This document shows positions 1 to 7,216 of a stretch of DNA of 13,532 nt, piece after piece. The position numbers were made by a program, and so were the translations under genes. Source of the DNA: a bacterium (GTDB lineage Bacteria > Electryoneota > Electryoneia > Electryoneales > Electryoneaceae); contig JANQEY010000316.1 of the NCBI GenBank assembly GCA_028278125.1, forward strand, positions 1-13,532, given 5' to 3'. The notes under the pieces are model-generated. The model did not search any database and was not told the origin of the DNA. It worked only from the letters and a program-made list of their open reading frames with translations. Within the stretch, counting starts at the first letter, position 1, and every line of letters begins with the position of its first letter.

Positions 1-578
1 ATGGTAATTTTATCCGTACGCCAAACCGTAAAGATTTTGCAATCGAACCACATGATTCAAGTGTTCTTGATTTGCTTTTGGAAAGTGGGATACCTGTGAC
101 GAGTATTGGCAAGGTTGATACATTATTTGCCGGTCGCGGTTTTACTGACTACATCCGGACAAAAAATAATGCCGATGGTATTACTAAGATCAATGAATTG
201 CTGGAGAGTAGGGAAGAAGGACTGGTCTTTGCCAACCTGATTGATTTCGACATGCAATGGGGTCACAGGAATGATGTTGAAGGTTTTAAAGCGGGATTAG
301 AAGAGCTTGATGAATCTTTACCGAGGTGGATAAAAAATATCCGTGAATATGATCTGATAATTATAACCGCCGATCACGGAAATGATCCTACAACCATTTC
401 GACCGATCACTCTCGCGAGCATGTTCCACTCCTGGCAACTTTGGGTGGAAAAGGCATTGCTAAAAACCTGGGGCTCAGGATAGGTTTTTATGATATAGCC
501 GCAACAATCGCTGAATATTTTGATATTTATTGGGATAAAAACGGAAACTCATTCTTGGGCAAATTAAGATCGAATTGA
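1..578 (+). CDS. deoB: Phosphopentomutase, C-terminal part (5' end outside window)
   Basis: DeoB interconverts ribose 1-phosphate and ribose 5-phosphate (and the deoxyribose forms) in cytosolic nucleoside salvage. The reading frame is open from base 3, upstream of the first in-frame ATG at 72. The extra 23 codons read GNFIRTPNRKDF and onward, a conserved DeoB stretch, so this is a truncated long gene and not a short one starting at 72. Alkaline-phosphatase-superfamily metal ligands are visible: Asp and His in IDFDMQWGHR, Asp-His in ADHGNDPT, and His in DHSREHVP. AGRGFTDYIRTKNNADG is also typical of the family. About 191 residues are present of a usual length near 390-400. The next gene starts 2 bases after the stop, so the two are probably co-transcribed. 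The identification is secure; only the N-terminus is missing. Confidence 0.95.
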   Translation, partial: GNFIRTPNRKDFAIEPHDSSVLDLLLESGIPVTSIGKVDTLFAGRGFTDYIRTKNNADGITKINELLESREEGLVFANLIDFDMQWGHRNDVEGFKAGLEELDESLPRWIKNIREYDLIIITADHGNDPTTISTDHSREHVPLLATLGGKGIAKNLGLRIGFYDIAATIAEYFDIYWDKNGNSFLGKLRSN

Positions 579-579
579 T

Positions 580-1176
580 ATGATGAAAAAAATACACTTA
601 TTACTATCGACGCGTAACAAAGATAAAAGACACGAGTTATCACGCTTGCTTGGTGAAGATGTAATTCTTCACAGCCCAGATGAATATACCGATGAAGAGG
701 TAGAGGAAACCGCGGATACCCTCTATGGGAACGCATATCTGAAAGCGGAAGATGGATTCAGACGATCCGGATTGCCATCGGTGGCTGATGATACCGGTTT
801 GGAAGTTGATGCGTTGGACGGGAGGCCTGGGGTCTATTCGTCACGTTTTGCCGGACCTGACGCTACCTATGAGGATAATGTCAATAAACTGCTTGTAGAT
901 ATCAAAAGTGTTGACGATCCGGCCAGGACGGCCAGGTTTAAGACCGTTATTGTATATATCGATGAGAATGGTGTTGAGCAGTTCGAAGGCACCGTCGAGG
1001 GGAAAATCCTTAAGGTTAAAAGGGGAAATGGTGGTTTTGGTTACGACCCAGTCTTTTTACCCGACGGATTTGACTTAACCCTGGCTGAGATGAATACTGA
1101 CGATAAAAACAAGATAAGCCATCGTGGGATTGCATTCAGGAAGTTTGTTGATTGGTGGGAAAAACGTAATTCCTGA
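580..1176 (+). CDS. rdgB: XTP/dITP pyrophosphatase (non-canonical purine NTP pyrophosphatase, RdgB/Ham1 family)
   Basis: This house-cleaning enzyme hydrolyses dITP, XTP and ITP to monophosphate and pyrophosphate, keeping deaminated purines out of nucleic acids. The 198-residue length matches the family. Signatures in order are STRNKDKRHEL (about residues 10-20), the catalytic loop ADDTGLEVDAL followed by GRPGVYSSRFAG (about 69-92, with the Asp70-Asp71 pair), GNGGFGYDPVF (149-159) and NKISHRG (177-183), which contacts the base. It starts one base after the deoB stop, giving ATGATG; either ATG could serve, and I keep the first. No good Shine-Dalgarno is visible, consistent with coupling to deoB. 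The pairing with deoB gives a nucleotide salvage and sanitation theme. Nothing looks damaged. Confidence 0.96.
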   Translation: MMKKIHLLLSTRNKDKRHELSRLLGEDVILHSPDEYTDEEVEETADTLYGNAYLKAEDGFRRSGLPSVADDTGLEVDALDGRPGVYSSRFAGPDATYEDNVNKLLVDIKSVDDPARTARFKTVIVYIDENGVEQFEGTVEGKILKVKRGNGGFGYDPVFLPDGFDLTLAEMNTDDKNKISHRGIAFRKFVDWWEKRNS

Positions 1177-1212
1177 TGGATATCTGCTAGTATTTTGAAT
1201 ATTGTAATCAAT

Positions 1213-1217
1213 GGAGA
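1213..1217 (+). promoter_or_regulatory. Ribosome binding site that decides the cysteine desulfurase start
   Basis: GGAGA lies 7 bases before the TTG at 1225. It favours that TTG over the upstream in-frame TTG at 1195, which lacks a site. It also beats the ATG at 1234, which is 16 bases beyond the motif. Confidence 0.6.
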
Positions 1218-1224
1218 TATAACC

Positions 1225-2376
1225 TTGATTTATATGGATCATAGCGCAACAACCCCTGTTGACCCCCTGGTTGCTGAGGTTATGCAGAAAACACTGCTTG
1301 AGAACTGGGGTAATCCATCAAGTCGGTACCAGAAGGGTAATGAAGCGAAGATTGTCCTGGAAACCGCTCGTGAGCAGGTTGCAGGATTAATGAACGCTGA
1401 TCCACAGGACCTGTTTTTTACCTCCGGCGGGACTGAGGCGGACAACCTTGCGCTTATCGGAATAATGAACAAGGCATTGAGCGATGGCAGAGGAAAGCAT
1501 CTGATTACAACAAAATTTGAGCATAGTGCTGTTCTAAAAGCCGCTGAGTATCTTGAAGGAATTGGCTGTGAAGTTACTTATTTACATGTTGGCAGCGAAG
1601 GTATTATTGATCTAAATGAATTAAAAAACGCGATAAAAACTGGTACTGTTTTAGTCAGTATCATGCACATAAATAATGAAATCGGTACAGTCCAGCCTAT
1701 TGAAGAAATCGGTGAAATTTGCCGTGAACGGAATATTTATTTCCACACCGATGCGGTTCAATCATATGGAAAAATCCCGATTGATGTTAAAACCATGTTC
1801 CTTGATCTTGTCTCAGTTTCCAGCCATAAGATCTACGGCCCGAAGGGAATTGGCGCATTATATATCCGTCCGGGTGTTGACATTGAACCGAGGGCGATAG
1901 GTGGAGGACAGGAAAAAAATATTCGGACAGGAACGGAAAATATGCCCGGAATCGCAGGATTTGGCGAAGCAGCCAGGATCTGCAGTGAGAGAATAGAAAC
2001 CGAACAATCGGATTGCGCCAGGTTAAGGGATGTTCTTCTTGAGAATATCAGGGAAAATGTCAAGGGTGATGTTGTCGTTAACGGAAACCTGGAAAATCGG
2101 TTGGGAGCAAACTTGAACATGGCATTTCCGGGTGTTGAGGGTGAATCTTTGTTGCTTGCACTTGATCTTGATGGAATTGCAGCTTCAAGCGGATCGGCCT
2201 GTTCTTCCGGGAGTACAAATCCTTCACACGTTCTCCTTGCGCTCGGTATGGATGAGCAGCTCGCTCAATCTTCAATTCGATTAACCCTGGGACGGTCAAC
2301 TACTGAGGATGATGTCCAATTTGTTGCCGATCGTCTTGGACATCATGTCAACCGTCTCCGTGAATTCGCATTCTAA
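1225..2376 (+). CDS. iscS: Cysteine desulfurase, class I NifS/IscS type
   Basis: A PLP enzyme that converts cysteine to alanine and carries the sulfur as a persulfide to acceptors such as MnmA or Fe-S scaffolds. I choose the TTG at 1225, giving 383 residues beginning IYMDHSATTPVDP, which is where family members normally begin. A longer frame from a TTG at 1195 would add ten residues without support. Visible features are TSGGTEADN near residues 66-74, HTDAVQS around 174, the PLP lysine in SSHKIYGPKG (Lys202), and the catalytic cysteine in SSGSACSSG (Cys326). The short, serine-rich cysteine loop is the class I (IscS/NifS) pattern, not SufS. mnmA follows 15 bases after the stop, so a main role as dedicated sulfur donor for tRNA thiolation is likely. 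That parallels the YrvO-MnmA pair of Bacillus. No IscU is present here, so the symbol marks the family and not proof of Fe-S assembly. Confidence 0.92.
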   Translation: MIYMDHSATTPVDPLVAEVMQKTLLENWGNPSSRYQKGNEAKIVLETAREQVAGLMNADPQDLFFTSGGTEADNLALIGIMNKALSDGRGKHLITTKFEHSAVLKAAEYLEGIGCEVTYLHVGSEGIIDLNELKNAIKTGTVLVSIMHINNEIGTVQPIEEIGEICRERNIYFHTDAVQSYGKIPIDVKTMFLDLVSVSSHKIYGPKGIGALYIRPGVDIEPRAIGGGQEKNIRTGTENMPGIAGFGEAARICSERIETEQSDCARLRDVLLENIRENVKGDVVVNGNLENRLGANLNMAFPGVEGESLLLALDLDGIAASSGSACSSGSTNPSHVLLALGMDEQLAQSSIRLTLGRSTTEDDVQFVADRLGHHVNRLREFAF

Positions 2377-2391
2377 CCTTTCTGAATTGCC

Positions 2392-3543
2392 ATGAAACGA
2401 AAAGGAACACGGGTAGCAGTTTTAATGAGTGGGGGTGTTGACAGCTCTGTTGCTGCCGCACTTCTTAATCGGCAGGGATATGAGGTCCTTGGACTGACAC
2501 TGCAGCTTTGGGATTACGAGAAGATCGAACGGAAATCCGAAAACTCGAGGGGATGCTGCGATATTACTCATCAACACGATGCACGCATGGTCTGTGACCA
2601 GATTGGAATTCCACACCAGGTAATGGATCTAAGGCAGGACTTTTTGGACAAAGTAGTCCTACCCTATGAGACAACTTACCTTAAGGGTGAAACACCCAAT
2701 CCATGTGTTTCGTGTAACAGTAAAATCAAGTGGGATTCTGTTATTAGAAAGGTTTCAAGTCTTGGGACGGATTTTATTTCCACTGGTCATTACGCCAGGA
2801 TAATAAGAGGAAAAAACGGTATACGCCTTGAAAAAGGGATCGACCTGACTAAGGACCAGAGTTATGCCCTCTGGCAGGTTCCAATGGAAGCTCTAAAGAA
2901 AACCATTCTACCGCTAGGTAAGTGGCGGAAAAAAGAGATCAGGAAGCTTGCCGTTGAATTGAAACTCAGGACTGCTGATAAAAGTGAAAGCCAGGAAGTT
3001 TGTTTTATTGATGACCACTACGGGACATATCTCAAAGATAAATACAGAGAAATAATCAGTAAAATCGGTAATGGGAACATAATTAACGGTCTCGGAGATG
3101 TTGTTGGCAAGCACGGTGGATTTTTTAATTTTACAATTGGCCAGAGAAGAGGATTAGATATCAGCGATGGGCATGGCCCTTATTATGTTAACAAGGTAGA
3201 TCCCGTTACGAACACGATAACGATTGGCAACCTGAAAGACTTGGAAACAGATGGTTGCCTCGTGAAAAAAGTAAACTGGATTTCATACGAACCGGCGCAA
3301 TCTTTCTCTAACTGTACAGCAAAGATTCGATATAATGACCGAGGTGCCCCGGCCGAGGTAATAAATTTGAATAATGGCGATGTATTCCTTAGATTTCAGA
3401 AACCGCTACGTGCGGTTACACCCGGCCAGTCAGCCGTATGGTATCGCGGAAAAGCTGTTTGGGGTGGAGGTATTATTTCTAAAGGACTGCAAAAATCAGA
3501 GTTTGAAAAGATCTTAACGGCAGCGGGTAAGGTCAGCAATTAA
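2392..3543 (+). CDS. mnmA: tRNA-specific 2-thiouridylase MnmA
   Basis: MnmA adenylates U34 of tRNA(Lys), tRNA(Glu) and tRNA(Gln) and replaces O2 with sulfur delivered by a cysteine desulfurase. The 383-residue protein shows the PP-loop SGGVDSS (13-19), GCCDITHQHDAR (54-65), NPCVSCN (103-109), STGHYARI (130-137), KDQSYALWQVP (154-164) and ESQEVCFIDD (199-208). The C-terminal barrel region includes FTIGQRRGLDI and a PGQSAVWYRG end motif. The catalytic pair corresponds to Cys108 and Cys204. Cys105 makes an additional CxxC in place of the DxxC of E. coli. The gene starts 15 bases after the desulfurase, with no clear Shine-Dalgarno. Length and motif order are normal for the family. Confidence 0.96.
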   Translation: MKRKGTRVAVLMSGGVDSSVAAALLNRQGYEVLGLTLQLWDYEKIERKSENSRGCCDITHQHDARMVCDQIGIPHQVMDLRQDFLDKVVLPYETTYLKGETPNPCVSCNSKIKWDSVIRKVSSLGTDFISTGHYARIIRGKNGIRLEKGIDLTKDQSYALWQVPMEALKKTILPLGKWRKKEIRKLAVELKLRTADKSESQEVCFIDDHYGTYLKDKYREIISKIGNGNIINGLGDVVGKHGGFFNFTIGQRRGLDISDGHGPYYVNKVDPVTNTITIGNLKDLETDGCLVKKVNWISYEPAQSFSNCTAKIRYNDRGAPAEVINLNNGDVFLRFQKPLRAVTPGQSAVWYRGKAVWGGGIISKGLQKSEFEKILTAAGKVSN

Positions 3544-3557
3544 ATCCTGTTCATTTT

Positions 3558-3564
3558 AAAGGGG
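3558..3564 (+). promoter_or_regulatory. Ribosome binding site of panB
   Basis: AAAGGGG ends 7 bases before the panB ATG at 3572. It is one of the few clear Shine-Dalgarno motifs in the first half of the window, which suggests panB translation starts independently of mnmA. Confidence 0.5.
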
Positions 3565-3571
3565 TAAAAAA

Positions 3572-4387
3572 ATGAAAAAGAGTAACAAAGTTACAGTTCC
3601 CGGAATTATGTCCATGAAAAAAAATGGGGATAAAATCGTTGCTCTGACAGCCTATGACGCTACTTTTGCCCAGTTGGAAGATGAGGCAGGAATAGACCTT
3701 GTTTTAGTTGGCGATTCAGCCGGGATGGTTATCGCAGGACAAAACGATACCATTTCAATTACTCTTGATGAAATGATCTTGCTTACCAAATACGTTCGAA
3801 GAGGCGTCAAGAGAGCGTTATTAATAACAGATCTCCCGTTTGGCAGTTTCCAGGTGACTACTGATGAAGCGGTGCAGGCAGCAGTTCGTGCCATGAAGGA
3901 AGGTGGAGCTGAAGGTGTTAAACTCGAGGGTGGTCAACCTGTCCTTAAGACCATTGAAAGAATGACGGAAATAGGCATACCCGTGCTTGGTCATCTTGGT
4001 CTCACTCCGCAGTCAGTTCACAGTTTTGGCGGCTATGGCCTTCGTGGTGTCGAAGAACAGGAAGCGGACAGGATTCGACGTGACGCTGAGGCTCTGCAAA
4101 AAAGCGGGGCATTTGCCATAGTATTGGAGAAAATCCCCATTGAACTGGCCGAAGATATTACTGACAACATCGACATTCCCACTATAGGAATCGCATCCGG
4201 GCCGTATTGCGATGGACAAATACTGGTCAATTATGACCTTCTCGGACTAGGTACAAAATATATCAACCTCAAATTTGTCCGTAAATATCTTGAAGGCGCT
4301 CAACTGGTAAAAGGTGCTGTGAAAAAGTATGCTGAAGATGTCAGGAACGGGGATTTCCCGACTGAAGATGAGAGTTGGCACCTATGA
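3572..4387 (+). CDS. panB: 3-methyl-2-oxobutanoate hydroxymethyltransferase (ketopantoate hydroxymethyltransferase)
   Basis: PanB adds a hydroxymethyl group from 5,10-methylene-tetrahydrofolate to alpha-ketoisovalerate, the first committed step to pantothenate and CoA. The 271-residue length fits the family of TIM-barrel enzymes. Visible motifs are LTAYDATFAQ (25-34), LVGDSAGMV with metal ligand Asp48, ITDLPFGSF with Asp87, EGVKLEGG with Lys117, GHLGLTPQSVHSFGGYGLRG (140-159), the catalytic Glu186 in IVLEKIP, and IGIASGPYCDGQILV near 206-220. The usual YKVQG segment after GG reads YGLRG here, a mild divergence. The stop overlaps the panC start as ATGA. panE (or ilvC) and panD are not in the window. 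Confidence 0.96.
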   Translation: MKKSNKVTVPGIMSMKKNGDKIVALTAYDATFAQLEDEAGIDLVLVGDSAGMVIAGQNDTISITLDEMILLTKYVRRGVKRALLITDLPFGSFQVTTDEAVQAAVRAMKEGGAEGVKLEGGQPVLKTIERMTEIGIPVLGHLGLTPQSVHSFGGYGLRGVEEQEADRIRRDAEALQKSGAFAIVLEKIPIELAEDITDNIDIPTIGIASGPYCDGQILVNYDLLGLGTKYINLKFVRKYLEGAQLVKGAVKKYAEDVRNGDFPTEDESWHL

Positions 4388-5232
4388 TAGTATTCTCAAA
4401 ATCTTCAGAGATGCGTGAATGGTCTTTCGAGCAGCATAAAGCAGGAAAAACTATCAGTTTTGTCCCTACCATGGGATATCTCCATGATGGTCATCTCAGC
4501 CTCGTTAGCCAGGCTCAAAAGAATGCAGATGTCACAGTTCTAAGTATCTTTGTAAATCCCGCCCAGTTCGCGCCGGGTGAGGACTACAATAAATATCCTC
4601 GGGATGAGAAAAGGGATATCCGGGTTTGCGAAGAGAGAGGCGTAGACGTTGTTTACATACCCGAAGTTAATGAGATGTATCCTGACAGCTATTCTACTTA
4701 CGTAGAAGTAGAGGGTTTAACCGATTATCTCTGCGGGAAAAGCCGGCCGACCCATTTTCGTGGTGTGGCTACAATTGTCACGAAACTGTTTAACATTGTA
4801 AATCCTGATATCGCTGTCTTTGGACAGAAAGACGCCCAGCAGGCAAGGATTATCGAGCAGTTATGTTCCGACCTACAGTTCAATATAAATATTGTGGTTG
4901 CTCCTATTGTACGTGAACAGGATGGACTGGCCATGAGCAGCAGGAATGTTCGTTTGACGGATGAGCATCGGAAAGAGGCGCCGGCAATTTACCGGGCCTT
5001 GATGGAATTGAAGGAACAGTATAACAAAGGCGTAACTGAAGTTGAAGATTACAAGAGGACATTTTCAGAGTATCTAAGTAAGAATGCCCCTGATGCAGTC
5101 ATTGATTACGTCGAGGTAGTTGACTGGAACTCAATGAGTCCGGTCAAGGTAGTGGAAAAAAATGTTCTGATAGCTGTTGCAGCAAAATTCAGCAACGTGC
5201 GTTTAATTGATAATATAATCCTGGAACAGTAA
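4384..5232 (+). CDS. panC: Pantothenate synthetase (pantoate--beta-alanine ligase)
   Basis: PanC joins pantoate and beta-alanine using ATP through a pantoyl-adenylate. I start at ATG 4384, which overlaps the panB stop as ATGA and gives a 282-residue protein beginning MIVFSKSSEM. An upstream TTG at 4375 would add three residues but has weaker support. Motifs are VPTMGYLHDGHLSL with the HxGH-like His34/His37, SIFVNPAQFAPGEDYNKYPR (54-73), VFGQKDAQQ (145-153), and the KMSKS-like loop GLAMSSRNVRL (181-191). Length and motif order are normal. Direct overlap with both panB and the next gene implies one transcript with translational coupling. The identification is secure. Confidence 0.96.
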   Translation: MIVFSKSSEMREWSFEQHKAGKTISFVPTMGYLHDGHLSLVSQAQKNADVTVLSIFVNPAQFAPGEDYNKYPRDEKRDIRVCEERGVDVVYIPEVNEMYPDSYSTYVEVEGLTDYLCGKSRPTHFRGVATIVTKLFNIVNPDIAVFGQKDAQQARIIEQLCSDLQFNINIVVAPIVREQDGLAMSSRNVRLTDEHRKEAPAIYRALMELKEQYNKGVTEVEDYKRTFSEYLSKNAPDAVIDYVEVVDWNSMSPVKVVEKNVLIAVAAKFSNVRLIDNIILEQ

Positions 5233-5978
5233 TGGAAAACAATAACAAAGTGGCCGCTGTCATTATGGCGGCAGGCCATGGTAAAAGAATGAAATCGGAC
5301 TTACCCAAGGTATTACACGAAGTTGGTGGCAAACCTCTTGTCTGCCACGTTATTAACCAGGCAAAACAAATTAACGCTGATCCAATTATTGTTGTAGTTG
5401 GGCACGGACGTGAACAGGTGATTCCTGTCGTCGCTGATAGTTCAGCGGGTCATGTTGTCCAGGAAGAACAACTTGGAACCGGGCATGCAGTCACTATAAC
5501 CGAAAAAGCTTTTGAAAATTATACCGGTGATATACTGGTTTTATCCGGTGATGTTCCACTCCTTCGGGGTGAAACTCTGAGCCATGTTCTGGCGTATCAC
5601 AACCAGAACAAAGCAACTGCAACGGTGATTACGGCAATCACCCCTGATCCAACCGGTTACGGCAGGGTTTTACGTGATGCCAACGATAATGTTACTGGAA
5701 TCAGGGAACACAAAGATTGCAGCGAGGAGGAACTTAAAATAAACGAGATAAATTCTGGGATTTATCTATTTAAAGCTGAATACCTCTTTGAGGCATTGTC
5801 TAAGCTCGATAACCAGAATGCCCAGGGGGAATATTATTTAACCGATGTCTTTAAACAATTCTTCGACAGTGGCGTCAAAGTATGCGCAGTGGTTGTCGAT
5901 TTTGATGAGATTCACGGGATAAATACTCAAGACGACCTGGCAGCAGCGCGTCGAATTTTTGAACAGGATTATTCCTGA
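5232..5978 (+). CDS. glmU: Single-domain GlmU-like N-acetylglucosamine-1-phosphate uridyltransferase
   Basis: A nucleotidyltransferase predicted to make UDP-GlcNAc from UTP and GlcNAc-1-phosphate for peptidoglycan and surface polysaccharide. Residues 7-26 carry the VAAVIMAAGHGKRMKSDLPK signature. EEQLGTGHAV (78-87), LSGDVPLL with metal ligand Asp107, GYGRVLRD (142-149), NEINSGIY (171-178), QGEYYLTD (198-205) and HGINTQDDLA with Asn231 follow the GlmU N-terminal domain closely. The protein ends at 248 residues, whereas classical bifunctional GlmU is about 450-460 with a left-handed beta-helix acetyltransferase half. No hexapeptide repeats follow in any frame, because the next gene starts within 60 bases. 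The acetyltransferase step must lie elsewhere. The ATG overlaps the panC stop (TAATG). A different sugar-1-phosphate substrate is possible, but the motif match to GlmU is strong. Confidence 0.88.
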   Translation: MENNNKVAAVIMAAGHGKRMKSDLPKVLHEVGGKPLVCHVINQAKQINADPIIVVVGHGREQVIPVVADSSAGHVVQEEQLGTGHAVTITEKAFENYTGDILVLSGDVPLLRGETLSHVLAYHNQNKATATVITAITPDPTGYGRVLRDANDNVTGIREHKDCSEEELKINEINSGIYLFKAEYLFEALSKLDNQNAQGEYYLTDVFKQFFDSGVKVCAVVVDFDEIHGINTQDDLAAARRIFEQDYS

Positions 5979-6020
5979 ACTTGATTTTTAGCGATAAGAC
6001 AGGCTACTTTGCACAAAAGC

Positions 6021-6027
6021 GGAGGTG
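6021..6027 (+). promoter_or_regulatory. Strong ribosome binding site that decides the start at 6033
   Basis: GGAGGTG ends 5 bases before ATG 6033. It is the best Shine-Dalgarno in the window and places the start directly before the signal peptide, not at the in-frame TTG at 6009. Confidence 0.75.
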
Positions 6028-6032
6028 CTGAA

Positions 6033-6584
6033 ATGAAAAAATTCTTAGTCGTTTTAATTATAATACTTGTGCATGTCAGTCTTGTATTCTCACAGTCACC
6101 TTACCGTGAAAAAACAACTCAGACCACCCGTGATTTTATTACTACCCCTGTAACAAGTGTGCCATTTTCCGGATTGCTTGATCCGTCTCGTCTTTCCATG
6201 GGACATCAGTTCGGTATGAGTTACAGCTCAATCGGGGGATCAGGTTTTACCCGCGGTTATTATATGAATACACTGGCATACCAGTTTAATGCACCTGTTG
6301 TATTAAAGATCAGGACGGGTGTAACGAACAATCCGTTTGCGCAAAGTGCAGGCTCCCATGGTCCCGGGGCAACACCATTCGGCGGAATGTTTGACCAGGC
6401 TGAATTTTTTGGCGGTGCTGAAATTGACTGGCGTCCCAGGGATAACGTATTCCTGAGATTGTCGGTTGACAGGCTCCCGACAGGTATTGGCTATACTAAT
6501 CCGGCCTACAACAGGTGGAGTATGTTCGGACCGGGATACGATTTTGGACCAAGATATACATCCCCGATTAAGGACACAAAATAG
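6033..6584 (+). CDS. Secreted beta-rich protein, probable outer-membrane-associated, function unknown
   Basis: The 183-residue product begins MKKFLVVLIIILVHVSLVFS, a clear Sec signal peptide with likely cleavage after Ser20 (VFS|Q). The mature part is rich in Gly, aromatic and small residues. It has alternating stretches that look like amphipathic beta strands, for example HQFGMSYSSIGGSGF, GYYMNTLAYQF, VVLKIRTGV and NVFLRLSVDRLP. A glycine/proline-rich loop (GSHGPGATPFGG) sits in the middle. The C-terminus (GPRYTSPIKDTK) does not end in the aromatic typical of BAM-inserted barrels, so a full barrel is uncertain. I cannot assign a function. I have an impression, unverified, that proteins opening with DPSRLSM-like motifs recur in FCB-type candidate phyla. 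The LytR_C gene follows 34 bases later. The strong ribosome binding site suggests high expression. Confidence 0.75.
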   Translation: MKKFLVVLIIILVHVSLVFSQSPYREKTTQTTRDFITTPVTSVPFSGLLDPSRLSMGHQFGMSYSSIGGSGFTRGYYMNTLAYQFNAPVVLKIRTGVTNNPFAQSAGSHGPGATPFGGMFDQAEFFGGAEIDWRPRDNVFLRLSVDRLPTGIGYTNPAYNRWSMFGPGYDFGPRYTSPIKDTK

Positions 6585-6618
6585 CATTCATATTGCGATA
6601 AACTTTAAGGATACTTAA

Positions 6619-7206
6619 ATGAATCGTGCTCCACGGCGTGAGTATACAAAAAAGGAATCCGGATCTCTCGAGAAAAAAATTACACTTCTAACGATTCTGA
6701 TAGCAGCTCAACTGGTTATCCTCGCAGTATTGCTAATCATCCAGATCACTCCCGGTGAAAGACAAAAAAAACCTGCGGTAGAATCAATTGCCACTGATGA
6801 CGAATTTATCGATTCAGAAGACAGGGAAATGGAAAATACTGATGTTGAACCGGTTGTGCCTGTTAAAGAATCCGGAAACCTTCCTCCCGAAATCTCTCTC
6901 GATAGACCGGTGCGTATAGAAATTCTTAATGGGTGCGGTGTTCCGAAACTGGCCGCTAAATTTGCTGAAAAGTTGAGGGATGAAGGATATGATGTCCGTG
7001 ATACCAGGAATGCCGGACGTCATAATTACACAAACAGCTATATCTATGACAGGACTTCACTTCCAGGTCAATCACGAAGATTAGCGAACCTGCTCGGAGT
7101 ACCGATGCAGAGAGTTATCGTTGAAAGTGACGCAAAATTAGTTGATATTGATCTGACATTGATCCTGGGTTCAGATTATCAACAATTCAAACTCGGCTTA
7201 GAATAA
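6619..7206 (+). CDS. Single-pass membrane protein with LytR C-terminal domain
   Basis: The 195-residue protein has a basic N-terminus (residues 1-20) and one transmembrane helix at about 21-43 (ITLLTILIAAQLVILAVLLI and a few more residues). An acidic, low-complexity linker follows (about 55-90), then a LytR_C domain from about 98 to 190. The domain core is visible as RIEILNGCGVPKLAAKFAEK (99-118), GYDVRDTRNAG (123-133), SYIYDRTS (140-147), ANLLGVP and DLTLILGSDY. The topology is probably N-in, with the domain in the periplasm. LytR_C commonly follows the LCP catalytic domain in cell-wall ligases, but here no LCP domain exists, so it is not a LytR ligase. An AAGGA motif precedes the ATG by 7 bases. 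rsfS follows 10 bases after the stop. A cell-envelope role is inferred; the precise function is unknown. Confidence 0.85.
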   Translation: MNRAPRREYTKKESGSLEKKITLLTILIAAQLVILAVLLIIQITPGERQKKPAVESIATDDEFIDSEDREMENTDVEPVVPVKESGNLPPEISLDRPVRIEILNGCGVPKLAAKFAEKLRDEGYDVRDTRNAGRHNYTNSYIYDRTSLPGQSRRLANLLGVPMQRVIVESDAKLVDIDLTLILGSDYQQFKLGLE

Positions 7207-7216
7207 ACAGGTAACA

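Noticed and set aside
1195..1224. Longer desulfurase start at the TTG at 1195
   Set aside because: No ribosome binding site precedes it, and the extra ten residues lie outside the usual family start; TTG 1225 with GGAGA fits better.
5979..6032. Possibility that GlmU was cut short by a frameshift
   Set aside because: Only about 54 bases separate it from a gene with a strong ribosome binding site and signal peptide, and no hexapeptide-repeat remnant is present in any frame.
6619..7206. Calling the LytR_C protein a LytR-CpsA-Psr ligase
   Set aside because: The catalytic LCP domain is absent; only the C-terminal accessory domain and one membrane helix exist.
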